From assembly GCA_016180645.1 (NCBI GenBank), contig JACPAV010000012.1, positions 38,031 through 102,030 of the forward strand: DNA of 64,000 nt, read 5' to 3'. The position numbers were made by a program, and so were the translations under genes. This document shows, one piece after another, positions 58,189 through 64,000 of this stretch. The notes under the pieces are model-generated. The model was not told the DNA's origin. It did not search any database and saw only the letters and a program-made list of their open reading frames with translations. Source of the stretch: Nitrospirota bacterium. GTDB lineage: Bacteria; JACPQY01. Numbering within the stretch: position 1 is the first letter of the stretch; the number at the start of each line of letters is the position of its first letter.

Positions 58189-59004
58189 ATGGCACGATAC
58201 GGAATGGTCATCGATCTCTCAAAATGCATGGGCTGCCGCGCCTGTATGGAGGCGTGCAAGACGGAGAACGGAACGCCCCTCGGCCACTTCTTCATGTACA
58301 CGTTCCGATGGGAAGAGGGAACGTATCCGAGTTCCACGATCCGTTTTCTGCCTCGCCCGTGCAACCATTGCGACAACCCGCCCTGCGTGAAGGCCTGCCC
58401 CTACGATGCGCGGATCAAGTGGAAGGGCGGGCTCGTTCTCACCGACGTGGACAATTGCCGCGGCGTGCGTTACTGCGAACAGGCCTGTCCCTATGGCGTG
58501 AACTATTTCAACGCCAAGAAGCCCGAGGAGAACTACGGGCTTGATTACGGCCACGCGGACCTTGCAAGCACCACCGGTGGCGCCGTCCCGCCGTATTGGA
58601 AACCGGAACTGGAGAAGGCGTACTCCTGGGACGAGGATCCCAAGAAAAAAATAGAACGGCGCGTGGCAGGCGCGGGACACCGCGAGAACACCGTCGGGAA
58701 ATGCACCTTCTGCGTCCACCGTCTGGAGAACGGCATCACGAAAACGGCCTGCCAACAGGCCTGCCCCGTCGGTGCGATCATCTTCGGCGATCTGGACGAC
58801 GCCGGCAGCGACGTGGCCAAGGCCTTGGCCTCGCGCAAATCGGAAACGTTCCGCCTCAAGGACGTGGCCCAGACCGAGCCCAAGGTCTACTTCATCGGCA
58901 AAGCCCCGGCCGCCGCGGCTCACCTCATTGAGCAGATTCCCATTCCGGCCGACGTTCAGAAACTGGGCAAGACCGAATACGAAGGGGGTACGATCCCCTG
59001 GTAA
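58189..59004 (+). CDS. Four-cluster ferredoxin subunit of the molybdoenzyme
   Basis: 271 aa, DmsB/PhsB/NrfC type. Cluster motifs: C13-C16-C19-C23; C58-C61-C66-C70; C90-V93-C96-C100; C172-C175-C188-C192. In the third set the second Cys is Val (CRGVRYCEQAC), so one cluster is probably [3Fe-4S], similar in principle to the Cys-to-Trp change in NarH. No signal peptide, consistent with export in complex with the Tat-bearing catalytic subunit. GGAGG precedes the ATG. No membrane anchor subunit (NrfD/DmsC) is encoded next to it. Confidence 0.93.
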   Translation: MARYGMVIDLSKCMGCRACMEACKTENGTPLGHFFMYTFRWEEGTYPSSTIRFLPRPCNHCDNPPCVKACPYDARIKWKGGLVLTDVDNCRGVRYCEQACPYGVNYFNAKKPEENYGLDYGHADLASTTGGAVPPYWKPELEKAYSWDEDPKKKIERRVAGAGHRENTVGKCTFCVHRLENGITKTACQQACPVGAIIFGDLDDAGSDVAKALASRKSETFRLKDVAQTEPKVYFIGKAPAAAAHLIEQIPIPADVQKLGKTEYEGGTIPW

Positions 59005-59156
59005 CAAGCCCACCCCCACGGGGATCCTCCCCCACGAGGGGCCATTCCTTCGTAGAAAGCGAAGCATCCCGTAGGGGAGCAGCTTTAGCTGCTCCCCAGA
59101 AGGGAGGACCCCGTGCCACGGAGGGCACGGGGCCATGCAATGTCGCCGCGCCAGGG
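59005..59156. other. Spacer between ferredoxin and chaperone genes, repeat-filled
   Basis: 152 nt composed of half a GTAGGGGAG repeat (59071-59097) and most of the GGCCATG/CATGGCC repeat (59110-59180). No gene. Confidence 0.7.
59071..59097. repeat. GTAGGGGAG repeat, copy 3 (left half only)
   Basis: GTAGGGGAG at 59071-59079 with the hairpin GGGGAGCAGCT-TT-AGCTGCTCCCC. The second hairpin and the right end are missing, replaced by the start of another repeat family. Confidence 0.7.
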
Positions 59157-59180
59157 GTGGCGCGGCATGGAACATGGCCT
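59110..59180. repeat. GGCCATG/CATGGCC repeat, copy 2 (contains the torD start)
   Basis: Hairpin CCCCGTGCC-ACGGA-GGGCACGGGG, then GGCCATG ... CATGGCC enclosing CGCGCC-AGGGGT-GGCGCG. Compared with copy 1 (55120-55192) both stems carry paired substitutions. The GTG start of the chaperone gene (59157) lies in the inner loop. Confidence 0.75.
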
Positions 59181-59903
59181 GAAGGTTCCCCCCTACACCG
59201 CCAAACCGCCTATCGTTTCTTCGCCGGCCTGCTTCTCTACCCCGAGCCCGACCGCATCGAGCACCTGAAAGCCGCCGCCCGGTGGCTGGCGGAGGGTGAC
59301 GCCGTAAATCGTGAACCCGTGAACCAGAGCCGAGGAATCGGCAAACGGACGGACGGGATCACGGGATCACGGGATCACGGGATCACGCAAGCCGTCCTCT
59401 CCCTCAACGGCGACCTCCAGGACGGAGGAAGTGCCGCGGGAGGGCGGGAGCCCGGAGCAGCCAATCTCGCCGACCTGCAATCCGACTACGTCCGCTTCTT
59501 CCGCTCCAGCCGCCATGACTTCTGCTACCCGTACGAGGGAGCCTACGTGGATCCGGAGATGAGCGCGGCTCTCTCGTTCCGGCTGGAGTCCGAATACGCC
59601 CAAGTCGGCGTCCAACTCTCCGTCAAGGATTTCCCCGACCACGCGGCCACGGAACTTGAGTTCATGTCCTATCTCTGCGGACTTGAAGCGCGGGCGGCGA
59701 TGGAAGGGTACGGAGATGCCGTGGCCGGCTGGCGCCGCCGGGAGCAGATTTTCCTGCGTGACCACCTGGGCAGATGGTTCCCCCAGTTCGCCCGTCGAGT
59801 GGGCGAAACGTCCAGGGGATTCTACCGCGGCGTCTGCGCCGGGGCGGCCGACTTCATTGCCTCCGACAAGACCTGCCTGGAAAGGCTGACCCCCGTCATG
59901 TAA
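59157..59903 (+). CDS. TorD/DmsD-type molybdoenzyme chaperone with repeat insertions
   Basis: 248 aa. The family core is RFFAGLLLYPEPDRIEHLK at the N-terminus, then YVRFFRSSRHDFCYPYEGAYVDPE and EFMSYLCGLEARA. Such proteins bind the Tat signal of the catalytic subunit until the cofactor is inserted. Between residues about 45 and 105 the fold is interrupted by four ACGGGATC tandem units and by palindromic repeat copy C, which together add a loop rich in Gly/Arg. The start is uncertain: GTG 59157 lies within a repeat and lacks a ribosome-binding site. Confidence 0.82.
   Translation: MARHGTWPEGSPLHRQTAYRFFAGLLLYPEPDRIEHLKAAARWLAEGDAVNREPVNQSRGIGKRTDGITGSRDHGITQAVLSLNGDLQDGGSAAGGREPGAANLADLQSDYVRFFRSSRHDFCYPYEGAYVDPEMSAALSFRLESEYAQVGVQLSVKDFPDHAATELEFMSYLCGLEARAAMEGYGDAVAGWRRREQIFLRDHLGRWFPQFARRVGETSRGFYRGVCAGAADFIASDKTCLERLTPVM
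59353..59386. repeat. Four tandem ACGGGATC units inside torD
   Basis: Perfect 8-bp units at 59353, 59361, 59369 and 59377, plus a trailing AC. Because the unit is not a multiple of 3, gain or loss of one copy would shift the frame of the chaperone. Just upstream, GTGAACC occurs twice in tandem form (about 59309-59324). Confidence 0.85.
59419..59470. repeat. Palindromic in-frame repeat, copy C (in torD)
   Basis: More diverged copy of the repeat in murD and ftsZ. CCTCC faces GGAGG where copies A and B have CCCCC and GGGGG, a two-sided change that keeps the stem. The second hairpin GGGC-GGGA-GCCC is also kept. Read in frame as part of a Gly-rich loop (GGSAAGGREPGAA). Confidence 0.75.
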
Positions 59904-59919
59904 CCCCCACGGGGGAGCT

Positions 59920-60885
59920 GTGAACATCCGCTCCGCCGTGTCCAAAGGCGCCTGGGTGCTCGTCGGAGGCATCGCCCTGACCGCGGGCTTTCTCGCCGTG
60001 GAAAGCTGGTGGTCCGCGCGGGAGGGGAGTAGACCCTTCGATATCCGCACGGGGTCGGACAACGTTCTCAAGGCGGATAGCCCTGTCCATCCGCTGAGAA
60101 TCGCCATCGCGCCCGTCCTTTCGGTCAATCGGACAATCGAGGGATACCAGTCCATTGCGGACTACCTCTCATACCGTCTGGCCGGCCCGGTCCGACTCGT
60201 CCAGCGGAAAACCTACGGCGAAGTCAACGAACTCCTTCGCCATGGGACGGTCCAGGCCGCCATCATCTGCACCGGCGCCTACATCCAGGCTCAGGCGGAC
60301 AGGGTCCCTCTCGACGCCATTGCCGTTCCGATCTACACGGACGGGCCGGTGTACTATTCCTTCATCATCGTGCGCGCGGAGGATGCCGCTCGCACGATGA
60401 CCGATCTGAAGGGGCGCTCGTTTGCCTTCAGCGACCCGCTTTCTTTGAGCGGCCACTACTACGCCCTCTCCATGCTGTTGGATAGGGGAGTCAATCCCGG
60501 GGAATACTTTTCCGGGACGACGTTCACCTACAGTCACGACGGCAGCATCAAGGCCGTGGTGGATGGAATCGCGGACGGAGCCGCCGTGGACAGCCTCGTC
60601 TATGACTACGAAGTTCGCCACAACCCGGCCCTTGCTAGGTCGCTCCGGATCGTCCACCGTTCTCCGCCGTTCGGCTCGTCGCCCGTGGTGGTACCGAGGG
60701 CTCTCGAGCCGCCTCTCCGAGCCCATCTTCAGAAGGCATTTCTGAACATGGCCGATTCCAAGCTGGGAAGGGATACGCTCGATTCGCTCGCCATCCGGCG
60801 TTTCGAGGCCCCGCCGCCCGGACTATACGATTCCGCCGAGAACATCATTCGCAAAGTCGATCGCTACCTCCAGGGCCACCGGTAG
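59920..60885 (+). CDS. PhnD-like periplasmic binding protein, probable sensor
   Basis: 321 aa. N-terminal membrane anchor (WVLVGGIALTAGFLAVE), then a PhnD/SsuA-type fold: LRIAIAPVLSVNRTIEGYQSIADYLSYRLAGPV, LLRHGTVQAAIICTGAYI, LKGRSFAFSDPLSLSGHYY, DGIADGAAVDSLVYDY. Such proteins bind phosphite, phosphonate, arsenite or similar oxyanions. No ABC permease or ATPase is nearby; the next genes are a kinase and a regulator. This is the arrangement of AioX-AioS-AioR and of related oxyanion sensors, so it likely presents ligand to the kinase. GTG start, 16 nt after torD. Confidence 0.86.
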   Translation: MNIRSAVSKGAWVLVGGIALTAGFLAVESWWSAREGSRPFDIRTGSDNVLKADSPVHPLRIAIAPVLSVNRTIEGYQSIADYLSYRLAGPVRLVQRKTYGEVNELLRHGTVQAAIICTGAYIQAQADRVPLDAIAVPIYTDGPVYYSFIIVRAEDAARTMTDLKGRSFAFSDPLSLSGHYYALSMLLDRGVNPGEYFSGTTFTYSHDGSIKAVVDGIADGAAVDSLVYDYEVRHNPALARSLRIVHRSPPFGSSPVVVPRALEPPLRAHLQKAFLNMADSKLGRDTLDSLAIRRFEAPPPGLYDSAENIIRKVDRYLQGHR

Positions 60886-60890
60886 GTGCC

Positions 60891-62309
60891 ATGTTCGCCC
60901 GGCTCGTGCGCCGACCCCTCAAGCTTCGGACGAGAATTTCGGCATCGTTTGTCATCCTTCTAGCCATCTGCGTCGGGTTTCTGGCCATCTCACTCGGGTA
61001 CCTCGTTTCAAAATCTTCCCTCGGTTTCTACCGTGAGAGGGGCGTCCACATCACGAGCGCCCTCGCCGCGCAGGCCGGCCCGTTGGTCTACTATGAAGAT
61101 CTGACGGGGCTGGCCAATCTCCTCCAGTCGCAAATGAAGGCGATCCCGGACATCCGGTATATCGCCGTGCTGGAGCCGGATGGTCGCCCCATTTGGAGCA
61201 CGTTCCCGTCGGGACTGCCGGCCGATCTCCTCGCCGTGCCGCACGAAACGAAGAGAAGTTCCGAAGTGTCGGCGCGGATCGTTCGCATGGCTGAAAAATT
61301 GCTCTATGACTATGAAGTTCGGAAGGGTCAGGTGGTCGTCCGGATCGGTATGACGCTCTCCCCTGTACAAGCCCTCAACCATGCGATCGTGATTTCCGCG
61401 GTGTGGATCGGATGCGGCTGCATCCTTGCGGCGGTGCTCCTGGCGCTGTACATCAGCCGCCCCTTGGAGGCCCTCAGCTCGGCCATTGAACGGGCCGTCG
61501 TCCTCGATCGTCGCACGGGAGGCGGAGAGGGGGTTAAAGATACTCTGGAAACCTCCGCCATAGCGGGACACTTCCATGATCTCATGGCTCGATTGGAGGA
61601 ACGAACCAAGCAGCTCGACGCCGCGAAGAAGCTCGCGTATCTCGGCGAGGTCTCGGCCACGATAGCCCACGAGGTCAACAACCCCCTCGGTGTTCTGGCT
61701 ATGAACTCCGAGTTTCTGGAAGATCGGGCGCGTTCGGGAGAATTGACCCCTGATGCGGCGCGGGAGGTCGCCCGATTGAGGATCGCGTCCAGGCGGGCCA
61801 CGTTGGCCGTACAGAAATTTCTCCAGTTCGCGCGGTACACGACGGCGGGCGGCCTCCGGCCGCGACCGGCCAAACTTCCCACAATGGTCCAGGAGTGTGT
61901 GGAACTGCTGGGGGACAAGATCCATCTTGCCCGATGCGTCATCCGCACAGATATTCCGTCCAACCTCCCGCCGGTCATGTGCGACGGCCAGGGCCTCCAG
62001 CAGGTCCTGTTCAACTTCTTGACCAACGCCGTGGACGCGAGTCCGGAGGGGGGGGAGATCGTCGTTCGCGCGTCGCTTGACGGTGATGGCCTTCATCTGC
62101 AAGTCTCGGATCAAGGAAAGGGAATGAGTGAGGACGAATTGAATCGCGCGACGGAACCGTTTTTTACGACCAAGGAGGAAGGTTTGGGCCTGGGTCTGGC
62201 CATCTCGCATTCCATCGTGCGTGCCCATGGGGGAACGTTGGAGTTGCGGAGCGAGGCCGGCAAGGGCACGACTGCCACGGTGATTCTGCCCACCAAGGGG
62301 CTTGCCTGA
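60891..62309 (+). CDS. NtrB-like membrane sensor histidine kinase
   Basis: 472 aa. Membrane helix about 16-40, periplasmic region about 41-165, helix about 166-188, HAMP-like segment, HisKA with His260 in TIAHEVNNPLG, and HATPase_c with NFLTNAVDASPEGG, DQGKGM, FFTTKEEGLGLGLAIS. Starts 5 nt after the binding protein gene, which probably supplies its ligand input. Partner of the NtrC-like regulator that follows. Confidence 0.93.
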   Translation: MFARLVRRPLKLRTRISASFVILLAICVGFLAISLGYLVSKSSLGFYRERGVHITSALAAQAGPLVYYEDLTGLANLLQSQMKAIPDIRYIAVLEPDGRPIWSTFPSGLPADLLAVPHETKRSSEVSARIVRMAEKLLYDYEVRKGQVVVRIGMTLSPVQALNHAIVISAVWIGCGCILAAVLLALYISRPLEALSSAIERAVVLDRRTGGGEGVKDTLETSAIAGHFHDLMARLEERTKQLDAAKKLAYLGEVSATIAHEVNNPLGVLAMNSEFLEDRARSGELTPDAAREVARLRIASRRATLAVQKFLQFARYTTAGGLRPRPAKLPTMVQECVELLGDKIHLARCVIRTDIPSNLPPVMCDGQGLQQVLFNFLTNAVDASPEGGEIVVRASLDGDGLHLQVSDQGKGMSEDELNRATEPFFTTKEEGLGLGLAISHSIVRAHGGTLELRSEAGKGTTATVILPTKGLA

Positions 62310-62437
62310 GTGCTGTTCCTGAGATCTCCGAAACGTAGGGGAGCATCTTCAGATGCTCCCGCCTTGGGAGGGTCAAAAGACCCTCCCCTACAAGAACATG
62401 CCGGGACGACACCGCCCTGGGAATCCCTCTAGGTCCG
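62310..62437. other. Spacer between kinase and regulator genes
   Basis: 128 nt holding a full GTAGGGGAG repeat (62335-62391). No promoter recognised. The repeat lies within a presumed two-component operon and could alter expression of the regulator relative to the kinase. Confidence 0.65.
62335..62391. repeat. GTAGGGGAG palindromic repeat, copy 4
   Basis: Complete copy: GTAGGGGAG (62335-62343), hairpin GGGGAGCATCT-TC-AGATGCTCCC, spacer GCCTT, hairpin GGGAGGGTC-AAAA-GACCCTCCC, right end CTCCCCTAC (62383-62391). Confidence 0.85.
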
Positions 62438-63775
62438 ATGGAAATCGATTCCCACGCGAAGATCCTCGTCGTCGAAGACGATCAAGCCATGCAGGAAACT
62501 TGCCGCCAGGCCCTCGGGAAGGTCGGTTACGAGACGGTCGGGGCGACGTCCCCCAGAGAGGCGGAGCCGATTCTGCTCAAGGAAGACATCGATCTCGTGG
62601 TGACGGACCTGAAGATGCCTCATGGAGGCGGCCAAGAGGTTCTCCGCACCGCCCGGAAGATTTCACCGCACCTTCCCGTCATCCTCATTACCGCCTATCC
62701 TTCCGTCCAATCCGCCGTGGACATGTTCAAGCGCGGCCTGGCGGACTACCTCACCAAGCCGTTTACCGTGGACCAACTCCGGCAATCGGTCCGCGCGGCG
62801 TTGCAAACCGGCCACGCGAGGGATCGATCGGAGTTGCTGCGGCAAGTCGGCCCGTCGGATTGGGAGGCGCCGGGGCTCGTGGGCGCCTCCGCGAGGGCGC
62901 GGGCTCTGCTCGCAGAAATCCGCCGCGTTGCAGCGGCGGAAGCGCACGTTCTTGTTTCAGGTGAAGCAGGCGCGGGACGAGAGGCTGTCGCGCGCGCCAT
63001 CCACCGCTTCTCGGCCCGATCCGTGGGACCCTTTGTCGTGCTTCACTGCGCCTCGATCGAGGATTTTCCGGCGGCGGAGAGTCGGAAGGGCGGATGGGCG
63101 GGGGCCTTGGAGCAGGCATCGAGAGGCAGCCTCTTCCTGGATGAGGTGGGCGATCTACCTCGCGAGTTCCAGCCGAAACTGCTCGGCCTGGGTGTGGCGC
63201 GCGGAGGGAAGATCGCCGGGTCCACCGATGCGAGGGTTCTGGCCGCAACGTTCAAGGATCTACGCGAGGAAGTGCGGGCAGGCCGATTCAGGGAGGATGC
63301 CTACTATCATCTCGCCGGACTCGACATCCATGTCCCGCCGCTTCGCGAACGTCTTGAAGACGTGCCCGCCATTGCCGTCGCGATTCTCGATCGAATGCCC
63401 GGCAGGGGGGAATCGCCCGAGATCGCCGGATTCGCGGAGGAGGCATTGGAACGGCTCTCGACGTATGCGTGGCCCGGCAACCTGCGGGAACTGGAGAACA
63501 CGATCCGCAAGGCGGTGGCCCGAGCCGAAGGGCCGCTGATCAAGGCGGAGGATCTTGATCTGGGTGGATCGCTTTCCGCTGCCTCCAAGAAGGGCGCAAC
63601 CGAGAAAGCCTCTCCCCGCGACCTGGCCGTCGGCGAATACGAAAGGAAATACATCACCTCCGCTCTTTCGGACCACGACGGCAACATCAGTCACACCGCG
63701 ATCGCTCTCGGCGTCCATCGCACCACCCTCCAGCGGCTCATGAAGAAGCACGGCATCACCGGCTCCGGCCGGTAG
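62438..63775 (+). CDS. NtrC-like response regulator with degenerate AAA+ domain
   Basis: 445 aa. Receiver with Asp57 (VVTDLKMP), AAA+ domain about 147-375 and Fis-type helix-turn-helix at the C-terminus (NISHTAIALGVHRTTLQRLMKK). Two key features of sigma54 activators are missing: the Walker A Lys is Arg181 (GEAGAGRE), and the GAFTGA loop is gone (SRKGGWAGALEQASRG in its place, shortened). Walker B (LFLDEVGDLP) is intact. It probably controls transcription without sigma54, as TyrR or Rhodobacter NtrC do. Cognate kinase lies upstream; the molybdoenzyme operon is the likely target. Confidence 0.92.
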   Translation: MEIDSHAKILVVEDDQAMQETCRQALGKVGYETVGATSPREAEPILLKEDIDLVVTDLKMPHGGGQEVLRTARKISPHLPVILITAYPSVQSAVDMFKRGLADYLTKPFTVDQLRQSVRAALQTGHARDRSELLRQVGPSDWEAPGLVGASARARALLAEIRRVAAAEAHVLVSGEAGAGREAVARAIHRFSARSVGPFVVLHCASIEDFPAAESRKGGWAGALEQASRGSLFLDEVGDLPREFQPKLLGLGVARGGKIAGSTDARVLAATFKDLREEVRAGRFREDAYYHLAGLDIHVPPLRERLEDVPAIAVAILDRMPGRGESPEIAGFAEEALERLSTYAWPGNLRELENTIRKAVARAEGPLIKAEDLDLGGSLSAASKKGATEKASPRDLAVGEYERKYITSALSDHDGNISHTAIALGVHRTTLQRLMKKHGITGSGR

Positions 63776-63799
63776 TGCCGCAGCCTCTTCTTGGTCCCT

Positions 63800-63856
63800 G
63801 TAGGGGAGGGGTCTATCCCCCTCCCGTAGGGGGGAGCCCGCAAAGGGCTCCCCTAC
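63800..63856. repeat. GTAGGGGAG palindromic repeat, copy 5
   Basis: GTAGGGGAG (63800-63808), hairpin GGGGAGGGG-TCTAT-CCCCCTCCC, a second GTAGGGGGGAG start, hairpin GGGGAGCCC-GCAAA-GGGCTCCCC and right end CTCCCCTAC (63848-63856). Confidence 0.8.
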
Positions 63857-63955
63857 GGCCTCAGCTCGACTTTTGCCATTCTTCCATGCTGTGTGAACAT
63901 CGCTCAGAATCTCGCTCGGATGGGAAGGTATCTTCAGACACCGCTCAAGCGATTC

Positions 63956-64000
63956 GTAGGGGAGCATCTTCAGATGCTCCCTCTTGTCGGGAGGGTCTGA
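63956..64000. repeat. GTAGGGGAG palindromic repeat, copy 6 (cut by window)
   Basis: GTAGGGGAG (63956-63964), hairpin GGAGCATCT-TC-AGATGCTCC, spacer CTCTTGTC, and the left arm of the second hairpin, GGGAGGGTCT, at the window end. The CTCTTGTCGGGAGGGTCT spacer order is the reverse complement of that in copy 1. Confidence 0.8.

Larger units (their letters stand above)
63776..64000. other. Non-coding right end of the window
   Basis: 225 bp with GTAGGGGAG repeat copies 5 and 6 and nothing else recognisable. An open frame on the minus strand across 63260-63967 is a shadow of the regulator gene extended through a repeat. Confidence 0.7.

Noticed and set aside
54937..64000. CRISPR array among the regularly repeated palindromes
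   Set aside because: Repeats are palindromic, differ in internal hairpins, are kilobases apart and have no unique spacers of constant size; no cas genes.
1..64000. tRNA or rRNA genes
   Set aside because: I looked through the intergenic gaps for cloverleaf-like segments and rRNA signatures and saw none.

Overview
The window reads as a piece of chromosome from an uncultivated, diderm (Gram-negative type) bacterium with high GC, dense operons, frequent GTG and TTG starts and 1-30 nt gene overlaps. Diderm and meso-DAP chemistry follow from the DNPR motif in MurE, an outer-membrane PorV-like barrel, CFI-box and other C-terminal sorting tails, and a complete division and cell-wall cluster. I cannot place it in a phylum from sequence alone. 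The mixture of a PorV/FlgD-like/CFI-box surface protein, abundant multiheme cytochromes and in-frame QISNLKS-type repeats resembles what is seen in high-GC candidate phyla and deltaproteobacteria-like groundwater lineages (inference, low confidence).

Layout. 1-3483 (minus): fatty-acid/phospholipid operon yceD(DUF177)-rpmF-plsX-fabH-fabD, with fabD cut by the window edge. 3484-3793: divergent promoter region with two good sigma70 promoters. 3794-22227 (plus): a complete 16-gene dcw cluster, mraZ rsmH ftsL ftsI murE murF mraY murD ftsW murG murC murB ddl ftsQ ftsA ftsZ, almost without gaps. 22228-29345: accessory single genes (rhodanese, amidase plus propeller protein, thiE, ZIP transporter, a monoheme and a pentaheme cytochrome). 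29426-31957: a PHP-type CehA/McbA-like lipoprotein. 32293-45538 (minus): five tightly coupled genes running HD-GYP regulator, GGDEF-EAL protein, 1,948-aa surface protein, PorV-TPR barrel, histidine kinase; one strong promoter lies at the head. 46165-46842: a divergent OmpR-type regulator. 47057-49334 (minus): arsR and a fused ACR3-ArsC arsenic gene, followed by a PemK/MazF toxin with no start codon. 49635-54936 (minus): three multiheme cytochromes with about 38 haem motifs in total, one fused to a cytochrome b domain. 55505-63775 (plus): a Tat-exported molybdopterin oxidoreductase, its four-cluster ferredoxin subunit and TorD-like chaperone, then a PhnD-like binding protein, a sensor kinase and an NtrC-like regulator.

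How it works together. The cytochromes and the molybdoenzyme look like a periplasmic respiratory module. The binding protein/kinase/regulator trio next to it is arranged like AioX-AioS-AioR and may sense the substrate oxyanion. The five-gene minus operon joins c-di-GMP synthesis and breakdown with a large repetitive surface protein and a candidate outer-membrane partner, the best candidate here for an undescribed surface-display system.

The most unusual layer is non-coding. At least five families of small palindromic repeats are scattered through the window, some nested in one another. Two show compensatory base changes that keep hairpins intact, and one sits in frame inside MurD, the FtsZ N-terminal extension and the TorD chaperone. 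Short 7-8 bp tandem repeats also occupy coding sequence in murD, murG, the amidase signal peptide and torD.
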